Translations under genes and position numbers: made by a program | Assembly (NCBI RefSeq): GCF_002233675.1 | Contig: NZ_NMUQ01000002.1 | Location: 62,001 to 126,000, forward strand | Length of the DNA: 64,000 bases | Direction of reading: 5' to 3' | DNA from: Paenibacillus herberti | GTDB lineage: Bacteria; Bacillota; Bacilli; Paenibacillales; Paenibacillaceae | Notes under the pieces: generated by a model | What the model saw: the letters and a program-made list of their open reading frames with translations, nothing else | Database searches by the model: none | What the model was told of the DNA's origin: nothing | Shown: in pieces, positions 43,096-52,605 of the stretch | Layout of the letters: each line of letters starts with the position of its first letter | Numbering within the stretch: position 1 is the stretch's first letter

Positions 43096-44013
43096 CTAGT
43101 ATTGAGCTTTCCCTTCCTCATCCACAAAGATGTTCAAGTGGGAAGGAAGTACCGTAAACGTGCAGGGGAGCGTGCCGCCGTATTCGCCGTCGAGGTTCAG
43201 TTGGGCGTAATCGGAGGTTGTGACGGTCAACTGGTTTGTTTTGAAATGGACGATATGCGGATCATTGAAATGCTCTCCGCGCAGAGCAAGCGTGACGATG
43301 CGGATAAATTCCGCGAGGTTGCATTTTTTCAGCACGAGCACCTCGAACTGGCCGTCGTCCAGGCTTGCTGCCGGAGCCAGCTTCTCAAAGCCGCCAACAG
43401 AGTTGCTGTTGCAGATTAGGAACAACATGATCTCCTCGTGAATGTCCTCGATTCCGTTACCTTGGATGAGCAGCTTCATAGGTCGCAAGCGAGTCATCTT
43501 CTCCAGCCCCTTCATATAGTAGGCTAGCTGGCCGATCATCGTCTTTAGCTTGCTTGGCACCTCATACGTGAGCTCAGTCAGCGAGCCGCCGCCGGCGATG
43601 TTGATGAAGTATTTTTTGCCGGCGCGACCGACGTCGATAGGACGGGTGTACTGCATCGTGATCAGCTCGCAGGCGTATTCCAGATTGCGGGGAATACCGA
43701 GCGCGCGGGCAAAATCATTCGTCGTCCCTACAGGCAGGATGCCTAGAGGGGGGCGGTTTGGCTTTTCACCGAGGCCATTGATGACCTCATAAAGGGTACC
43801 GTCGCCGCCGGCGGCGATAATCATGTCGAAGCCGCGATCCGCGGCATCAGCAGCTGCTATGGATGCATCGCCCTCGCCGCTTGTGGCATGCGTGCTTGTC
43901 TCGATGCCTCCACGCTCCAGAAGCGTCAAGATTTCGCCCAGTCTCCTCTTCATCTCTTCACGACCGGATGTTGGATTGTAGATTAAACGCGCTCTTTTGT
44001 ATCCGCTGCTCAT
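43096..44013 (-). CDS. dagK: Diacylglycerol kinase (DagK/DgkB family)
   Basis: 305-residue soluble lipid kinase that returns diacylglycerol, released by lipoteichoic acid synthesis, to phosphatidic acid. Family motifs: RLIYNPTSGRE, the nucleotide-binding AAGGDGTLYEVINGL, GILPVGTTNDFARALGIP and the C-terminal NLDGEYGG. It follows CbiX with 3 bp between the genes and precedes rlmD, an arrangement in which dagK and rlmD are commonly neighbours in Bacillota. Confidence 0.92.
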   Translation of the reverse strand: MSSGYKRARLIYNPTSGREEMKRRLGEILTLLERGGIETSTHATSGEGDASIAAADAADRGFDMIIAAGGDGTLYEVINGLGEKPNRPPLGILPVGTTNDFARALGIPRNLEYACELITMQYTRPIDVGRAGKKYFINIAGGGSLTELTYEVPSKLKTMIGQLAYYMKGLEKMTRLRPMKLLIQGNGIEDIHEEIMLFLICNSNSVGGFEKLAPAASLDDGQFEVLVLKKCNLAEFIRIVTLALRGEHFNDPHIVHFKTNQLTVTTSDYAQLNLDGEYGGTLPCTFTVLPSHLNIFVDEEGKAQY

Positions 44014-44016
44014 GCT

Positions 44017-44958
44017 TCATCCTCCTGCTCTATCCAGCCACTGCTGGGCCTGCTTTGCCATCCAACGCGCCACAGCCGCGTCCGGTAGCATTGCCCGACC
44101 ATTATATTCATATTCTAACTCTCCGAGTCGCGCGGGAATCACAGTTGATGTGAAATATCCTTGACTAAGGAAAACGGGTACGACGATTACCCTTTCCTCG
44201 GGCCGCTTGCGGCGCATCGCACGCAGCTTGCATGCCGCCTGATTGGGAAGCAGCATCGCATATTCTGCGCGGGCAAAGCCGCCGCCCACCCTCAGTCGCT
44301 CCGCGATTCGGCCCAGACCGTCACGCCAGCGTCCGTGAAAAACGGGCTCTATCGAGCCATGGCCGATTAACAAGAGCGCTTCACGGGACGGATCAAGCGA
44401 CAGCTCTCTCACCTGACACAGCAGCAGCTCTGCGATCTCTGGCTCATCATCAATCGGCTTACCGGGATGAATACGCGCTCCTCCTGTACGAAACGGGTCG
44501 AACTCGCCTTCCCTGCGTCCTGCCGGAGGCTGTCCGAATGCCTGCATAATGTCGTCTACATGCGTACTGCCGGAGGAAACGAACAGAGGCAGGACATAGA
44601 TGTCGGTTGCCCCGAGCGCCAACAGCTCCTCCACCCCGTCCTGAATTAGACGCCCAGTCACAATCTCCAGGAACGACGAAATGACCGGCACAGGGCCGGT
44701 CAAATTTGATAGGAGTGCTGCCGCTTCACGAACGGCTTCATCCACGAGAGCCACCCAATTGGGGTCTCTGGAACCATGGCTGATAACAAGAATAGAAGGA
44801 ATAAATGAATTGCTGTGAGAACCCTTGCCTGCAAGGTCCAGCGTCTCGTTAGCGGAATGCAGATATGCCTCCGCCTTAGGCAACGCTTCTTCCGGAGCTG
44901 CTGGTGATCGTCCTTCTTGGCTCCGAAGGAACGGCTCCCTGCGGTCCTGCGGCTTCAT
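44017..44958 (-). CDS. Sirohydrochlorin chelatase family protein (CbiX/SirB)
   Basis: 313-residue two-domain chelatase. The first half has ILVISHGSRDPNW and FVSSGSTHVDDI; the second half repeats the fold with LLIGHGSIEPVFHGRW and VVPVFLSQGYFTSTVIPARL, so both His-containing metal sites are present. It would insert Fe2+, Co2+ or Ni2+ into sirohydrochlorin for siroheme or cobalamin. The first 50 residues (MKPQDRREPFLRSQEG...) are extra and low-complexity; translation might begin later. The ATG overlaps the stop of the YerC gene by one base (TAATG). Confidence 0.85.
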   Translation of the reverse strand: MKPQDRREPFLRSQEGRSPAAPEEALPKAEAYLHSANETLDLAGKGSHSNSFIPSILVISHGSRDPNWVALVDEAVREAAALLSNLTGPVPVISSFLEIVTGRLIQDGVEELLALGATDIYVLPLFVSSGSTHVDDIMQAFGQPPAGRREGEFDPFRTGGARIHPGKPIDDEPEIAELLLCQVRELSLDPSREALLLIGHGSIEPVFHGRWRDGLGRIAERLRVGGGFARAEYAMLLPNQAACKLRAMRRKRPEERVIVVPVFLSQGYFTSTVIPARLGELEYEYNGRAMLPDAAVARWMAKQAQQWLDRAGG

Positions 44959-45248
44959 TAGCGGTTAAGGCGATCCAGTGTCATCTTATAACCGTCATTG
45001 CCATAGTTCAGGCAGCGCTTAACGCGGGAAATTGTAGCCGTGCTGGCTCCAGTCTCCGCTTCGATCTGATTGTACGTGCTGCCCTTACCGAGCATGCGCG
45101 CAACTTCCAGACGCTGGGACAATGACTGTACTTCGTTGACGGTGCACAGATCATCAAAGAAAATATAACATTCCTCAACGCTCTTAAGCGTGAGTACCGC
45201 TTCAAATAGTTGGTCAATCGCTTTATCATTCAGCTTCTTGAGCTGCAT
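44958..45248 (-). CDS. YerC/YecD family TrpR-related protein
   Basis: 96-residue protein of the YerC/TrpR-like family: DQLFEAVLTLKSVEECYIFFDDLCTVNEVQSLSQRLEVARML followed by the helix-turn-helix GSTYNQIEAETGASTATISRVKRCL. The DNA-binding target is not known. It heads a run of overlapping minus-strand genes with CbiX and dagK. The start at 45248 follows AGGGGTGA; a GTG three codons earlier overlaps that site. A cre-like sequence (TTGCAAGCGCTATCC, 45346-45360) lies about 100 bp upstream. Confidence 0.88.
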   Translation of the reverse strand: MQLKKLNDKAIDQLFEAVLTLKSVEECYIFFDDLCTVNEVQSLSQRLEVARMLGKGSTYNQIEAETGASTATISRVKRCLNYGNDGYKMTLDRLNR

Positions 45249-45519
45249 CAACTTCACCCCTGTAAAAGAATCCTAATCTCCATTTTATAGTGATGCGCTA
45301 GAGAAAACAACTATCACCGTGTTCACGCTTTAGAGAGTGAATGAATTTTGCAAGCGCTATCCTGCACTAACATGCCCTTCCTCCCCTAGTCCGTGCCAGT
45401 CCCCCTCTGGGTTTTTCGGCAAAAACCGGGCGAACGTCCAACCCAAATCCCATTAATGACCATACACTATACGAAAAGCGGAGGCTAAATCCGCAATCCG
45501 ACAAGGATGTGAAATCCAA

Positions 45520-46137
45520 GTGAATCCCAACTATCCTTACTACTACCCTAACGAGCCGTATCGCAACACTCCTAATGGCCCCATACAGGGAAGTGTATTC
45601 CCCGGCCTCGGAGAAGCCTTTCCCTACAACAATAATTCGCCGCAAACGCTATTCGCGCCGCCGGCTAAATTCCCTACGAGCAGCCCAGCGCCGTCGATTG
45701 GTCCATTAGCAACACTCCCAGCGGTTGCCGAAAAATCGACCAAGAGCGGCAGTCTATTCTCTCTCGACAAGCTGAGCGACCTGAAGGGCATCGTCGACAG
45801 GATTGGCGGCCTGGACGGCATCATAGGTACGATGACCAAGGCACAGAAGGTCATCGGTGGCGTACAGCAGATGGCACCGCTCATCAAGCTGATGATGGGC
45901 TCCTTCGGCAAGAAGGACGCCGATGATTCCAAGCTGGTCGATCTTGAGGATGATGAATGGACACCGCCCAAGAAAAGAAAAAGTACCAAGAAAAAACGCC
46001 GTACTAGCAGCGGCGGAGGCGGAGGCTTTGCCAAAGGTGGAGGAGGCAGCTCCAAAAGCGGAAGCAAGCGTCGGCCCAGCTCCAAGAAACGGCCGGGCTC
46101 CAAGTCGGGCTCCAAGTCCAAGAAGCGCCGTAAATAG
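45520..46137 (+). CDS. VrrA/YqfQ-like protein with basic low-complexity tail
   Basis: 205 residues starting with a Tyr/Pro/Asn-rich segment (NPNYPYYYPNEPYRNTP) and containing the YqfQ/VrrA-like core LDKLSDLKGIVDRIGGLDGIIGTMTKAQKVIGG. After an acidic patch (DLEDDEWTPP), the last 55 residues are Lys/Arg/Ser/Gly repeats (KKRKSTKKKRR, SGGGGGFAKGGGG, KRRPSSKKRPGSKSGSKSKK) that could bind nucleic acid or wall polymers. The start is a GTG at 45520. The family is linked to sporulation in Bacillus; its molecular role is unclear. Confidence 0.7.
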   Translation: MNPNYPYYYPNEPYRNTPNGPIQGSVFPGLGEAFPYNNNSPQTLFAPPAKFPTSSPAPSIGPLATLPAVAEKSTKSGSLFSLDKLSDLKGIVDRIGGLDGIIGTMTKAQKVIGGVQQMAPLIKLMMGSFGKKDADDSKLVDLEDDEWTPPKKRKSTKKKRRTSSGGGGGFAKGGGGSSKSGSKRRPSSKKRPGSKSGSKSKKRRK

Positions 46138-46379
46138 CGCCAGGACGAGTAGCAAAAAAAATAGTTCGCTGCTCATGCTATGGACTTCTGCGTTCAGGCG
46201 AACATGCTCCGCCAGTAACCACCGTTGCCTTCTCTAAGCCCTAAGCAAGCTAGTACTCTCCACACTCTAATCTTCTCAGTGGTCGACATACGCACAGCCA
46301 ATACGGTGGAAGTGCGGCTGCAATGTCCTTTAGCCGCCTACTAGTCACACTCAGCGGCACAAGGCATGCACCCGGCTTT

Positions 46380-46560
46380 CCGCGGGGTCACACATCACAC
46401 AGAGCTAGCCCAGCGGCTAGCTCCGCTGCCAGGCCAGTATCAGGCTCAGTGTGAAGTGTGACCATCTTTAATCTGTGCCTCGCCTCATAACAAGGCACAG
46501 TTCCACCCAACTCTACCCTGCACCTAGCCTCTTAGCCTAGGCAGGCTCCTCCTCCTGCCC
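46380..46560. other. Hairpin-rich non-coding region, possible structured RNA
   Basis: Nested and serial inverted repeats: 46386-46400 with 46449-46463 (15-bp arms, one mismatch); inside it GAGCTAGCC/GGCTAGCTC (46402-46410, 46415-46423); then CTGTGCCT/AGGCACAG (46473-46480, 46493-46500); then GGCAGG/CCTGCC around 46540-46560. It occupies the 557-bp gap 46138-46694, where I see no protein gene. Confidence 0.5.
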
Positions 46561-46597
46561 TGGCAAGCCAGAGAAAACGCTTGCAAGATAAGCCCCA

Positions 46598-46643
46598 AAA
46601 AAGCCCGCTTCCACCGATTTCATCGGCGCAAGCGGGCTTTCAA
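46598..46643 (-). terminator. Terminator of the pit operon
   Basis: AAAGCCCGCTT/AAGCGGGCTTT with an inner CCGAT/ATCGG pair; on the minus strand the stem is followed by TTTTTT. Confidence 0.9.
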
Positions 46644-46694
46644 CTATAGTGCTTTGATGTAAGGATCTAAGTTGTAAGTATCTACTGGGCTACT

Positions 46695-47696
46695 CTAGAG
46701 GAACAGCCACTTGATGATTTGGAAAATCGTCGCGCTGAGGAACATCGCAATCGGAATTGTAATGAGCCAGGAAACGATAATCCGCCCAGCCATGCCCCAC
46801 TTAACGGCCGAGAAGCGCTTCGCGCTGCCGACGCCGAGGATGGACGAGGTAATGACATGAGTTGTACTAACAGGGAAGTTGATCATCGTGGCCGTCAAAA
46901 TGACGGAGGCCGCGCCAAGGTCAGCAGCAAAGCCGTTGACTGGCTCGATTTTGAAGATCTTCGTACCCATCGTTTTGATGATCTTCCAGCCGCCGACCGA
47001 GGTACCAAGCGCCATCGCGGTTGCCGCAGACAGCTTGACCCACAGAGGAACGTCTAGATTATCCTGCAGTCCGGCAGAAACGAGGGCAAACGTGATAATA
47101 CCCATCGCCTTCTGAGCATCGTTCGTACCATGCGTGAACGCTTGGAACGCAGCGGTCAGAATCTGACCCGTCCGGAAGTTTTTGTTGATTTGATGCGGAT
47201 TTGCCCTCGCGAATACTTTTTTGAGAATCCACATGAGGGTAAATCCGATAGCAAAAGCGATAAATGGTGAGAAGATCAGGGCCTTGATGATGTCAGAAAA
47301 ACCGCTCGCATTGATTGCGCCGAAGCCCGCTGACGAGATGACCGCACCGGCCAAGCCGCCGATCAACGCATGAGAGGATGATGATGGGATTCCGAACCAC
47401 CAGGTAATAAGATTCCAAATAATCGCGCCGAGCAAGGCTGCGATAACGATCTCCTCGCCATTTTGCAGGGTGGCCGGGTTGGCCACGCTGCCGCCGATAG
47501 TCTTGGCGACACCAGTAAAGCTGAGAGCGCCGACGAAGTTCATGGTCGACGCCAGGAGAATTGCGGCACGGGGCTTCAACGCCCGAGTGGAAACCGAAGT
47601 GGCGATAGCATTGGCCGTATCATGGAAGCCGTTGATAAAGTCGAATGCTAGTGCCAAAAAGACCACTAATGCCATTACAATATATACTGTATCCAT
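46695..47696 (-). CDS. pit: Inorganic phosphate transporter, PiT family
   Basis: 333-residue low-affinity phosphate permease with about ten transmembrane helices and the two PiT signature repeats: AFDFINGFHDTANAIATSVSTRAL near the N-terminus and FTHGTNDAQKAMGIITFAL in the second half, plus GIPSSSSHALIGG and FPVSTTHVITSSI. It transports metal-phosphate complexes driven by protons. It follows the DUF47 gene by 23 bp, the standard pair in Bacillota. Confidence 0.93.
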   Translation of the reverse strand: MDTVYIVMALVVFLALAFDFINGFHDTANAIATSVSTRALKPRAAILLASTMNFVGALSFTGVAKTIGGSVANPATLQNGEEIVIAALLGAIIWNLITWWFGIPSSSSHALIGGLAGAVISSAGFGAINASGFSDIIKALIFSPFIAFAIGFTLMWILKKVFARANPHQINKNFRTGQILTAAFQAFTHGTNDAQKAMGIITFALVSAGLQDNLDVPLWVKLSAATAMALGTSVGGWKIIKTMGTKIFKIEPVNGFAADLGAASVILTATMINFPVSTTHVITSSILGVGSAKRFSAVKWGMAGRIIVSWLITIPIAMFLSATIFQIIKWLFL

Positions 47697-47719
47697 AACG
47701 GTAAGGTTGGCTCCTATCC

Positions 47720-48328
47720 TTAGCTGTTGCGCATAATGATGGATTCAAGCGTGTTGGCGACATCCTCGAAATAATCCGTCGTCTGCTCCAGCATTTCGTA
47801 AAGCTCTTTGCGCTTGATCAGCTCGATTGGATCTTTCTCTTTGGCAAACAGCGCCTTGATGCTTACACGCAGCAAGTCGTCAGCCTGATTCTCCAGCTCG
47901 TTGATGGCGATGTTTGGCTCGCGGATGGCAAGCAGCTTCTTCTGCGTGAGCAAATAGATAGCTTTCTTAACCTGATGGGAGTTGCGGACGAGGTTGTCCG
48001 CGAACAAGCGAATATACTCATCCTTGTCCGTTACCTGGTACATCTCAAAACGGGAAGCACAAGCCTCGATTTCGTCGACCACATCGTCAAGAGCAGTCGT
48101 CAGCGCCATAATGTCATCGCGCTCAATTGGCGTGATAAAGGTCCGATTGAGCTCAATGATCATCGTATGGGTATAACGGTCACACTGACTCTCGTATTCT
48201 TTCATTGCCTTAGCGAACTCGCCGACATTCGACAAATCATCCACGCCTCTGGCAAAAAACTCTACGGTCTCGACAATCGTATCCGCCATTTCTTCCAGCG
48301 TTTTGAAGAAAATATTCTTCTTAGCCAT
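47720..48328 (-). CDS. DUF47 (PhoU-like) phosphate transport accessory protein
   Basis: 202-residue all-helical protein of the DUF47/YkaA family, structurally related to PhoU. Helices contain acidic, potentially metal-binding stretches (FITPIERDDIMALTTALDDVVDEIEAC and QTTDYFEDVANTLESI). It is the first gene of the operon with pit and is expected to regulate that permease. ATG start behind AAAGGGGACGAAC. The upstream 300 bp (48329-48628) hold only a terminator for the next gene and presumably the promoter. Confidence 0.92.
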   Translation of the reverse strand: MAKKNIFFKTLEEMADTIVETVEFFARGVDDLSNVGEFAKAMKEYESQCDRYTHTMIIELNRTFITPIERDDIMALTTALDDVVDEIEACASRFEMYQVTDKDEYIRLFADNLVRNSHQVKKAIYLLTQKKLLAIREPNIAINELENQADDLLRVSIKALFAKEKDPIELIKRKELYEMLEQTTDYFEDVANTLESIIMRNS

Positions 48329-48561
48329 GTTCGTCCCCTTTGCTTTCAGGAAAATGTTACTGCCGCCTTTTCAGGCCCAACTTATCTTATCACAGTTCAT
48401 ACTCATGTTGTAAAGGAATTGTAAAGACAAAATAGGCCTAATGCAAAAATTGTCGTATCTTGCCGCATCGAAACATTCCAGCGTTCGACTCTCCATTCAG
48501 TTTTTACCTAAAAATTCTAATTTATGTAAATAATAATTCGTCATTTCCGCTCAACTCAAAA

Positions 48562-48592
48562 AAGAAGGCTCTCGCAGTGGAGACACCTTCTT
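48562..48592 (-). terminator. Terminator of the DUF3048 gene
   Basis: GAAGG-TCTC pairs with GAGA-CCTTC around a short loop; on the minus strand TTTTTT follows the stem. Confidence 0.85.
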
Positions 48593-48628
48593 AACGTATT
48601 CATATATTGCAAGCGCCCGGAGCTATCC

Positions 48629-49702
48629 TCAACCGAATTGCAGTCGCTCACCGAGTCCCGGCTTGTCCGGGATAATCAAAAAATGCGTCTGCCCAGGATA
48701 CAGCGCCGCCTCTGTAGCTCCGTCATACAGCCGGATGGGATCATCTACAGCGCTGCGTTTCCATTGAACTTCCCGCGCCTTGCCTCGCTGGAACAACATC
48801 GCCTTGCCACCCTCGGACAGATCGACGGATCTTCGTCCCGCGTCATCCAGGACGCGATGCGGAGCCTCCAGCACAACTACGTTGTCAGCTGCGAGCTGCT
48901 TGCCATCATTCAGATCCGTGTGCGGCTCGTCATTGATGAATCTCATAAACCGCTGCGCCCCGGAGTCATACCGGTATGAGACCTTGTACGATTTCAGCAA
49001 AAAGGTAACATCGAGCGTTGTCGCCGCGCTGCCAGCCGGCTGCGCAGAATCTCCTTGTATGAACGGATACGAGCGAACCGTGCCCTGCTGGCTGGTTTCG
49101 AAGCCTTTTCTGTCGATACCGGCCGCAAGCTTCTCCAAATTCGTGTACAAGTTATGTGGTGCTTTCCTAGACTTGTCCCTCCAGAAATAGGACCCTGCAT
49201 TCGTAATCTCATCCAGATGATTCAGCTTCTCTTTGGAAAGCTGGGCATATCCGTCCGGGCTGCCCCCGGCATGAATCATTATGGCATCCTGACTTTTAGC
49301 TAGGTCGATAAAATACGGGCGAATGCTGCGTACCGGGCCGATTGCTCCCGTCAGCGGCTGGCTCTGAAACACGGCCAGGATACGTGTGACCTCTCCTTCC
49401 GCCAGCACTTCATAGAGCAGGTCGGCGGATCCCAGCCCGGATTGCGGCCTCGCTTTGGGATGGTTGTTAATCATCACGAGATACGGTCTTGCATCAATCG
49501 GCCCCTGCACGCCTTTGCCGGTTAACGGCGCTGTGAATGCAGGTACGATCGGAGTTGGCGAAGCGCTTGGCGCTGCGCTAGGAGCCATAGTTGCAAGCGG
49601 CGGCGGATCCGTCTCGACAGGAGCTTCCGCCTGCTCGCTGCAAGCCGAGAGCAGCATGGCCATTATGAGCAATCCAGCAACGCTATTGACGTTTCTTTTC
49701 AC
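48629..49702 (-). CDS. DUF3048 lipoprotein (YerB-like)
   Basis: 357 residues. The signal peptide VAGLLIMAMLLSACSE carries the lipobox LLSAC; a Pro/Ser/Ala/Thr linker (about 28-60) follows. The DUF3048 domain then shows RPYLVMINNHPKARPQSGL, ADLLYEVLAEGEVTRILAVF, GPVRSIRPYFIDLA and GGSPDGY; the C-terminal part matches YerB_C (NVVVLEAPHRVLDDAG, RGKAREVQWKRS). The function of the family is not established; it is a membrane-anchored extracellular protein. Transcribed divergently from the germination operon. Confidence 0.9.
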   Translation of the reverse strand: MKRNVNSVAGLLIMAMLLSACSEQAEAPVETDPPPLATMAPSAAPSASPTPIVPAFTAPLTGKGVQGPIDARPYLVMINNHPKARPQSGLGSADLLYEVLAEGEVTRILAVFQSQPLTGAIGPVRSIRPYFIDLAKSQDAIMIHAGGSPDGYAQLSKEKLNHLDEITNAGSYFWRDKSRKAPHNLYTNLEKLAAGIDRKGFETSQQGTVRSYPFIQGDSAQPAGSAATTLDVTFLLKSYKVSYRYDSGAQRFMRFINDEPHTDLNDGKQLAADNVVVLEAPHRVLDDAGRRSVDLSEGGKAMLFQRGKAREVQWKRSAVDDPIRLYDGATEAALYPGQTHFLIIPDKPGLGERLQFG

Positions 49703-49897
49703 TTGTCCTCACCCTACTTCATCATAGACCAGGGGACAACATATGGAAACTATTTTCGCCGAAATTCCTCTTCCAGAAGTGTGTCCCTAATCTTCCTCAG
49801 ACGGATAATGATTCCAAAAGCAGCTCATACTACGTGCATGCCGGGAGCGGGAACAATCCCTGTGCTGGAAATCAGGCAAGAAAGGAGCTTTTTCGGC

Positions 49898-51001
49898 ATG
49901 CGAACTTCGTCTACCATTGGAGTCTGGGCCTGCATCATATCCGTTACGCTCGCTAGCGGCGGGGTCGCCAATGTTCTCGTTCCGCCTTATCTTCTATCAA
50001 AAGCCGACGGCGATGCATGGCTGTCCGTGCTGATTGCCCTTCCCTTTGTGTTGATCTGGTCCATTGGACTATGGTACGTCATCCGCAAGCTGAACGGGGC
50101 TTCCCTGCAAAAATGGCTGAGTACCCAATTCAACCGGCCCGTCTCCTGGTTGATCCGGCTACCCGTCATTTTAATGCTTCTAGTACAAGCAACTACTGCC
50201 TCCTGGGAGACCGGACATATCGCCGTGCGGAGCTATATGAACCAAACTCCACTCTGGGTCATTATATTCGCTACTACTCTTCTATGCGTCTGGACCGCGT
50301 ATTCAGGCTTGCGCTCCATAGCTTATAGTTCTATCGTCCTTATTCCGATTGGCTCGATTCTCGATGTTCTGCTGGTGGGGCTGAATCGCAATCATATGGA
50401 TTATCGCATGCTGCTGCCCGTGCTCGAACATGGCTACCAGCCCGTTATTAACGGAGCCTTTCTGGCTGCAGCAGGCTTGACTGAGATTTGGCTGCTGATT
50501 TGGCTGCAGCAAGAAGTAAAGGGAAGCTTTAAATGGTGGCAGCCCTTCCTACTCGTGCTGTATCTTACCTGGCTTGAGCTCATTCCCGTCGTTCTGAGCA
50601 TAGCCGTGTTTGGACCTGACCAAGCTACAAAGCTGCGCGGTCCTATTTTGGAAATCTGGAGAAATACCTCGCTTGGGTATTCGATTGAGCACATCGACCT
50701 GTTTGCTATCGTACAGAGGACGGCGAGCAACTTTGCCCGTCTTTCGCTCCAATTCTATATCATGACCAGTTTAGCAGGCTTCCGAAGCCCAAAATCCAGA
50801 GGTATCTTTATGGCGCTGCTCGCCTTGGCCGTGGCCTCGATCTCTAGCTTACCCATATCCGACTCTACTCTGATTGCATTTCTTTTCCAATTCCAGTACC
50901 CGGTATTCATTGTAATGGTGCCTTTAGTGACGGCAATATTGGCTTTTATGCTCCGATGGAGACCCCCAGCACAAAGCTCGAAGGAGGCTGCTGAAACATG
51001 A
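49898..51001 (+). CDS. Germinant receptor subunit B (GerAB/GerKB family permease)
   Basis: 367-residue membrane protein with about ten helices of the endospore germination permease family (APC superfamily). N-terminal STIGVWACIISVTLASGGVA matches the first helix pattern, and IGLWYVIRKLNGASLQKWL the loop after helix two. In the spore inner membrane it binds the germinant together with the A and C subunits. The start at 49898 has AAAGGAG at ten bases; the longer frame to 49703 has no ribosome site. Its stop overlaps the next start (ATGA). Confidence 0.9.
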   Translation: MRTSSTIGVWACIISVTLASGGVANVLVPPYLLSKADGDAWLSVLIALPFVLIWSIGLWYVIRKLNGASLQKWLSTQFNRPVSWLIRLPVILMLLVQATTASWETGHIAVRSYMNQTPLWVIIFATTLLCVWTAYSGLRSIAYSSIVLIPIGSILDVLLVGLNRNHMDYRMLLPVLEHGYQPVINGAFLAAAGLTEIWLLIWLQQEVKGSFKWWQPFLLVLYLTWLELIPVVLSIAVFGPDQATKLRGPILEIWRNTSLGYSIEHIDLFAIVQRTASNFARLSLQFYIMTSLAGFRSPKSRGIFMALLALAVASISSLPISDSTLIAFLFQFQYPVFIVMVPLVTAILAFMLRWRPPAQSSKEAAET

Positions 51002-52605
51002 ACTCTAACATTCCCACTAATTCAGACCATTCTTCTGCGGCCATTGCCGCTGCCTCTGGTTCAACTGCCCGATCCGAGCATTCGAGCCATGAGCCGCTGC
51101 CCAGCCTTGAACAGTTAAAGGAATGGTTTGCCAGAAGCGACGATGTTTCTTTGGTTGAAATCAAATCCGAAGCAACAATGGACAACCCAAGCCCGCACGC
51201 AGATAAGAATGAAAGTGCTGATGGACACTTTTCACATCAGGTCCTCGTATTCTGTGGCTCAATGACCGACTCCAAGCTGCTGCATGAAGTCATTCTGCCG
51301 CAGTCTCGCTCCGGCCTATCCGCCCAACCCACTTTCAAAATGGCAGAATCCAGTACTAGCACGGTAGGAGCCTGGCAGGAACTGAGACTGCCGAGACCTC
51401 TTGTTAATCGTCCGCAGATGACTTGGCACCAATATATGGTCAGGTTGATCTTTGAAGGAAATGCAGTCCTGATTCATGACGATCAAAATAAAGCCTGGTC
51501 GATCTCCTCCGGTGCGGTGCCTGGACGCGATCCCTCTGAAGCCGCGACAGAAGTATCCGTACGCGGACCAAAGGACGGCTTTGTGGAGCAGATGCAGGTC
51601 AACTCTGCTTTAATTCGCTATCGCCTGCGCAGTCCGGGGTTATGCTGCGAGGAGTACAGCATCGGCAGCCACTCCGCAACGAAAGTAGCTCTTATGTATG
51701 ACGGTGATATCGCAGATCCTCAGCTCGTGAACCGGATCCGGGATCGATTACTAAAAATTGATGCTGAAGATATCCTTTCTACTCGTCATCTCGAGGACCT
51801 CCTCGCCAACAAGCCTTGGTCTCTGCTGCCGCGCAGTACTTATACCGGCAGGCCCGACTTCGCGGTGCAATGCCTGAATTCCGGAAGGGTTGTTATTTTA
51901 CTTGATGGGAGCCCAACAGCAATTATTGCGCCTGTCAACTTGTTCTTGTTGATGAAGTCTGCTGAAGATGCGCAACAGAGTTATATATTCGTCAACTTTT
52001 CGCGGATGCTTCGTTATATAAGCCTGGTTATATCTTGCTTTTTGCCTGGTTTGTATGTCGCTCTCAGTGTTTTTCATGTCGATCAGATTCCATTCAGCCT
52101 GCTGGCTACGATTCTCAATTCGCGGCGGGGGCTGCCTCTCAACATGGAACAGGAAATGTTCCTGGTGCTGCTGTTGATCGAAATCTTCCGGGAAGCCGGG
52201 GCCCGGCTTCCCGGATCGATTGGCCAGACGCTGACCGTAGTCGGCGGCCTGGTCATTGGCGATGCGGCCGTCCGTGCCGGCCTCATCTCCCCGACCATGA
52301 TCGTCATATCGGCAATGACCTTTGTCGCTGGCTCGACTTTGGTGAATCAGAGCCTTATCGGCGCCGTGACACTCGTCCGCTTCTATACCTTTTTTGTCTG
52401 CTCACAGCTCGGCATATTCGGCTTCATGCTGGCGGTTATCAGCGTCCTTGTCTACGTCACTCGCATCGAGTCTTTTGGCGTGCCATACCTGGCGCCACTT
52501 GCACCTCTGCAGATCAAGGATATTCCATCCGGTTTATTTATCGAAACGTTCCGGAAAACGCCGAAAAAGCCTAAAGCTCTGCATCCACAGGAGCCGCTGA
52601 AATGA
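50998..52605 (+). CDS. Germinant receptor subunit A (GerA/KA family)
   Basis: 535 residues. A Ser-rich N-terminal extension of about 80 residues precedes the soluble N-terminal domain (VFCGSMTDSKLLHEVILPQ, FEGNAVLIHDD). The membrane part has the conserved PFSLLATILNSRRGLPLN, EIFREAGARLPGSIGQTLTVVGGLVIGDAAVRAGLISPTMIV and five predicted helices. Both ends overlap its neighbours by four bases, so the operon is fully coupled. Gene order here is B-A-C, whereas A-B-C or A-C-B is usual. Confidence 0.93.
   Translation: MNSNIPTNSDHSSAAIAAASGSTARSEHSSHEPLPSLEQLKEWFARSDDVSLVEIKSEATMDNPSPHADKNESADGHFSHQVLVFCGSMTDSKLLHEVILPQSRSGLSAQPTFKMAESSTSTVGAWQELRLPRPLVNRPQMTWHQYMVRLIFEGNAVLIHDDQNKAWSISSGAVPGRDPSEAATEVSVRGPKDGFVEQMQVNSALIRYRLRSPGLCCEEYSIGSHSATKVALMYDGDIADPQLVNRIRDRLLKIDAEDILSTRHLEDLLANKPWSLLPRSTYTGRPDFAVQCLNSGRVVILLDGSPTAIIAPVNLFLLMKSAEDAQQSYIFVNFSRMLRYISLVISCFLPGLYVALSVFHVDQIPFSLLATILNSRRGLPLNMEQEMFLVLLLIEIFREAGARLPGSIGQTLTVVGGLVIGDAAVRAGLISPTMIVISAMTFVAGSTLVNQSLIGAVTLVRFYTFFVCSQLGIFGFMLAVISVLVYVTRIESFGVPYLAPLAPLQIKDIPSGLFIETFRKTPKKPKALHPQEPLK

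Noticed and set aside
45754-46176. Long open frames on the minus strand across the VrrA-like gene
   Set aside because: They mirror the Lys/Ser/Gly-rich repeats of the plus-strand gene and give Leu/Pro-rich artefacts without start signals.
46571-46590. cre-like site AAAACGCTTGCAAG
   Set aside because: Poor match to the consensus and located in a gap downstream of all neighbouring genes on both strands.
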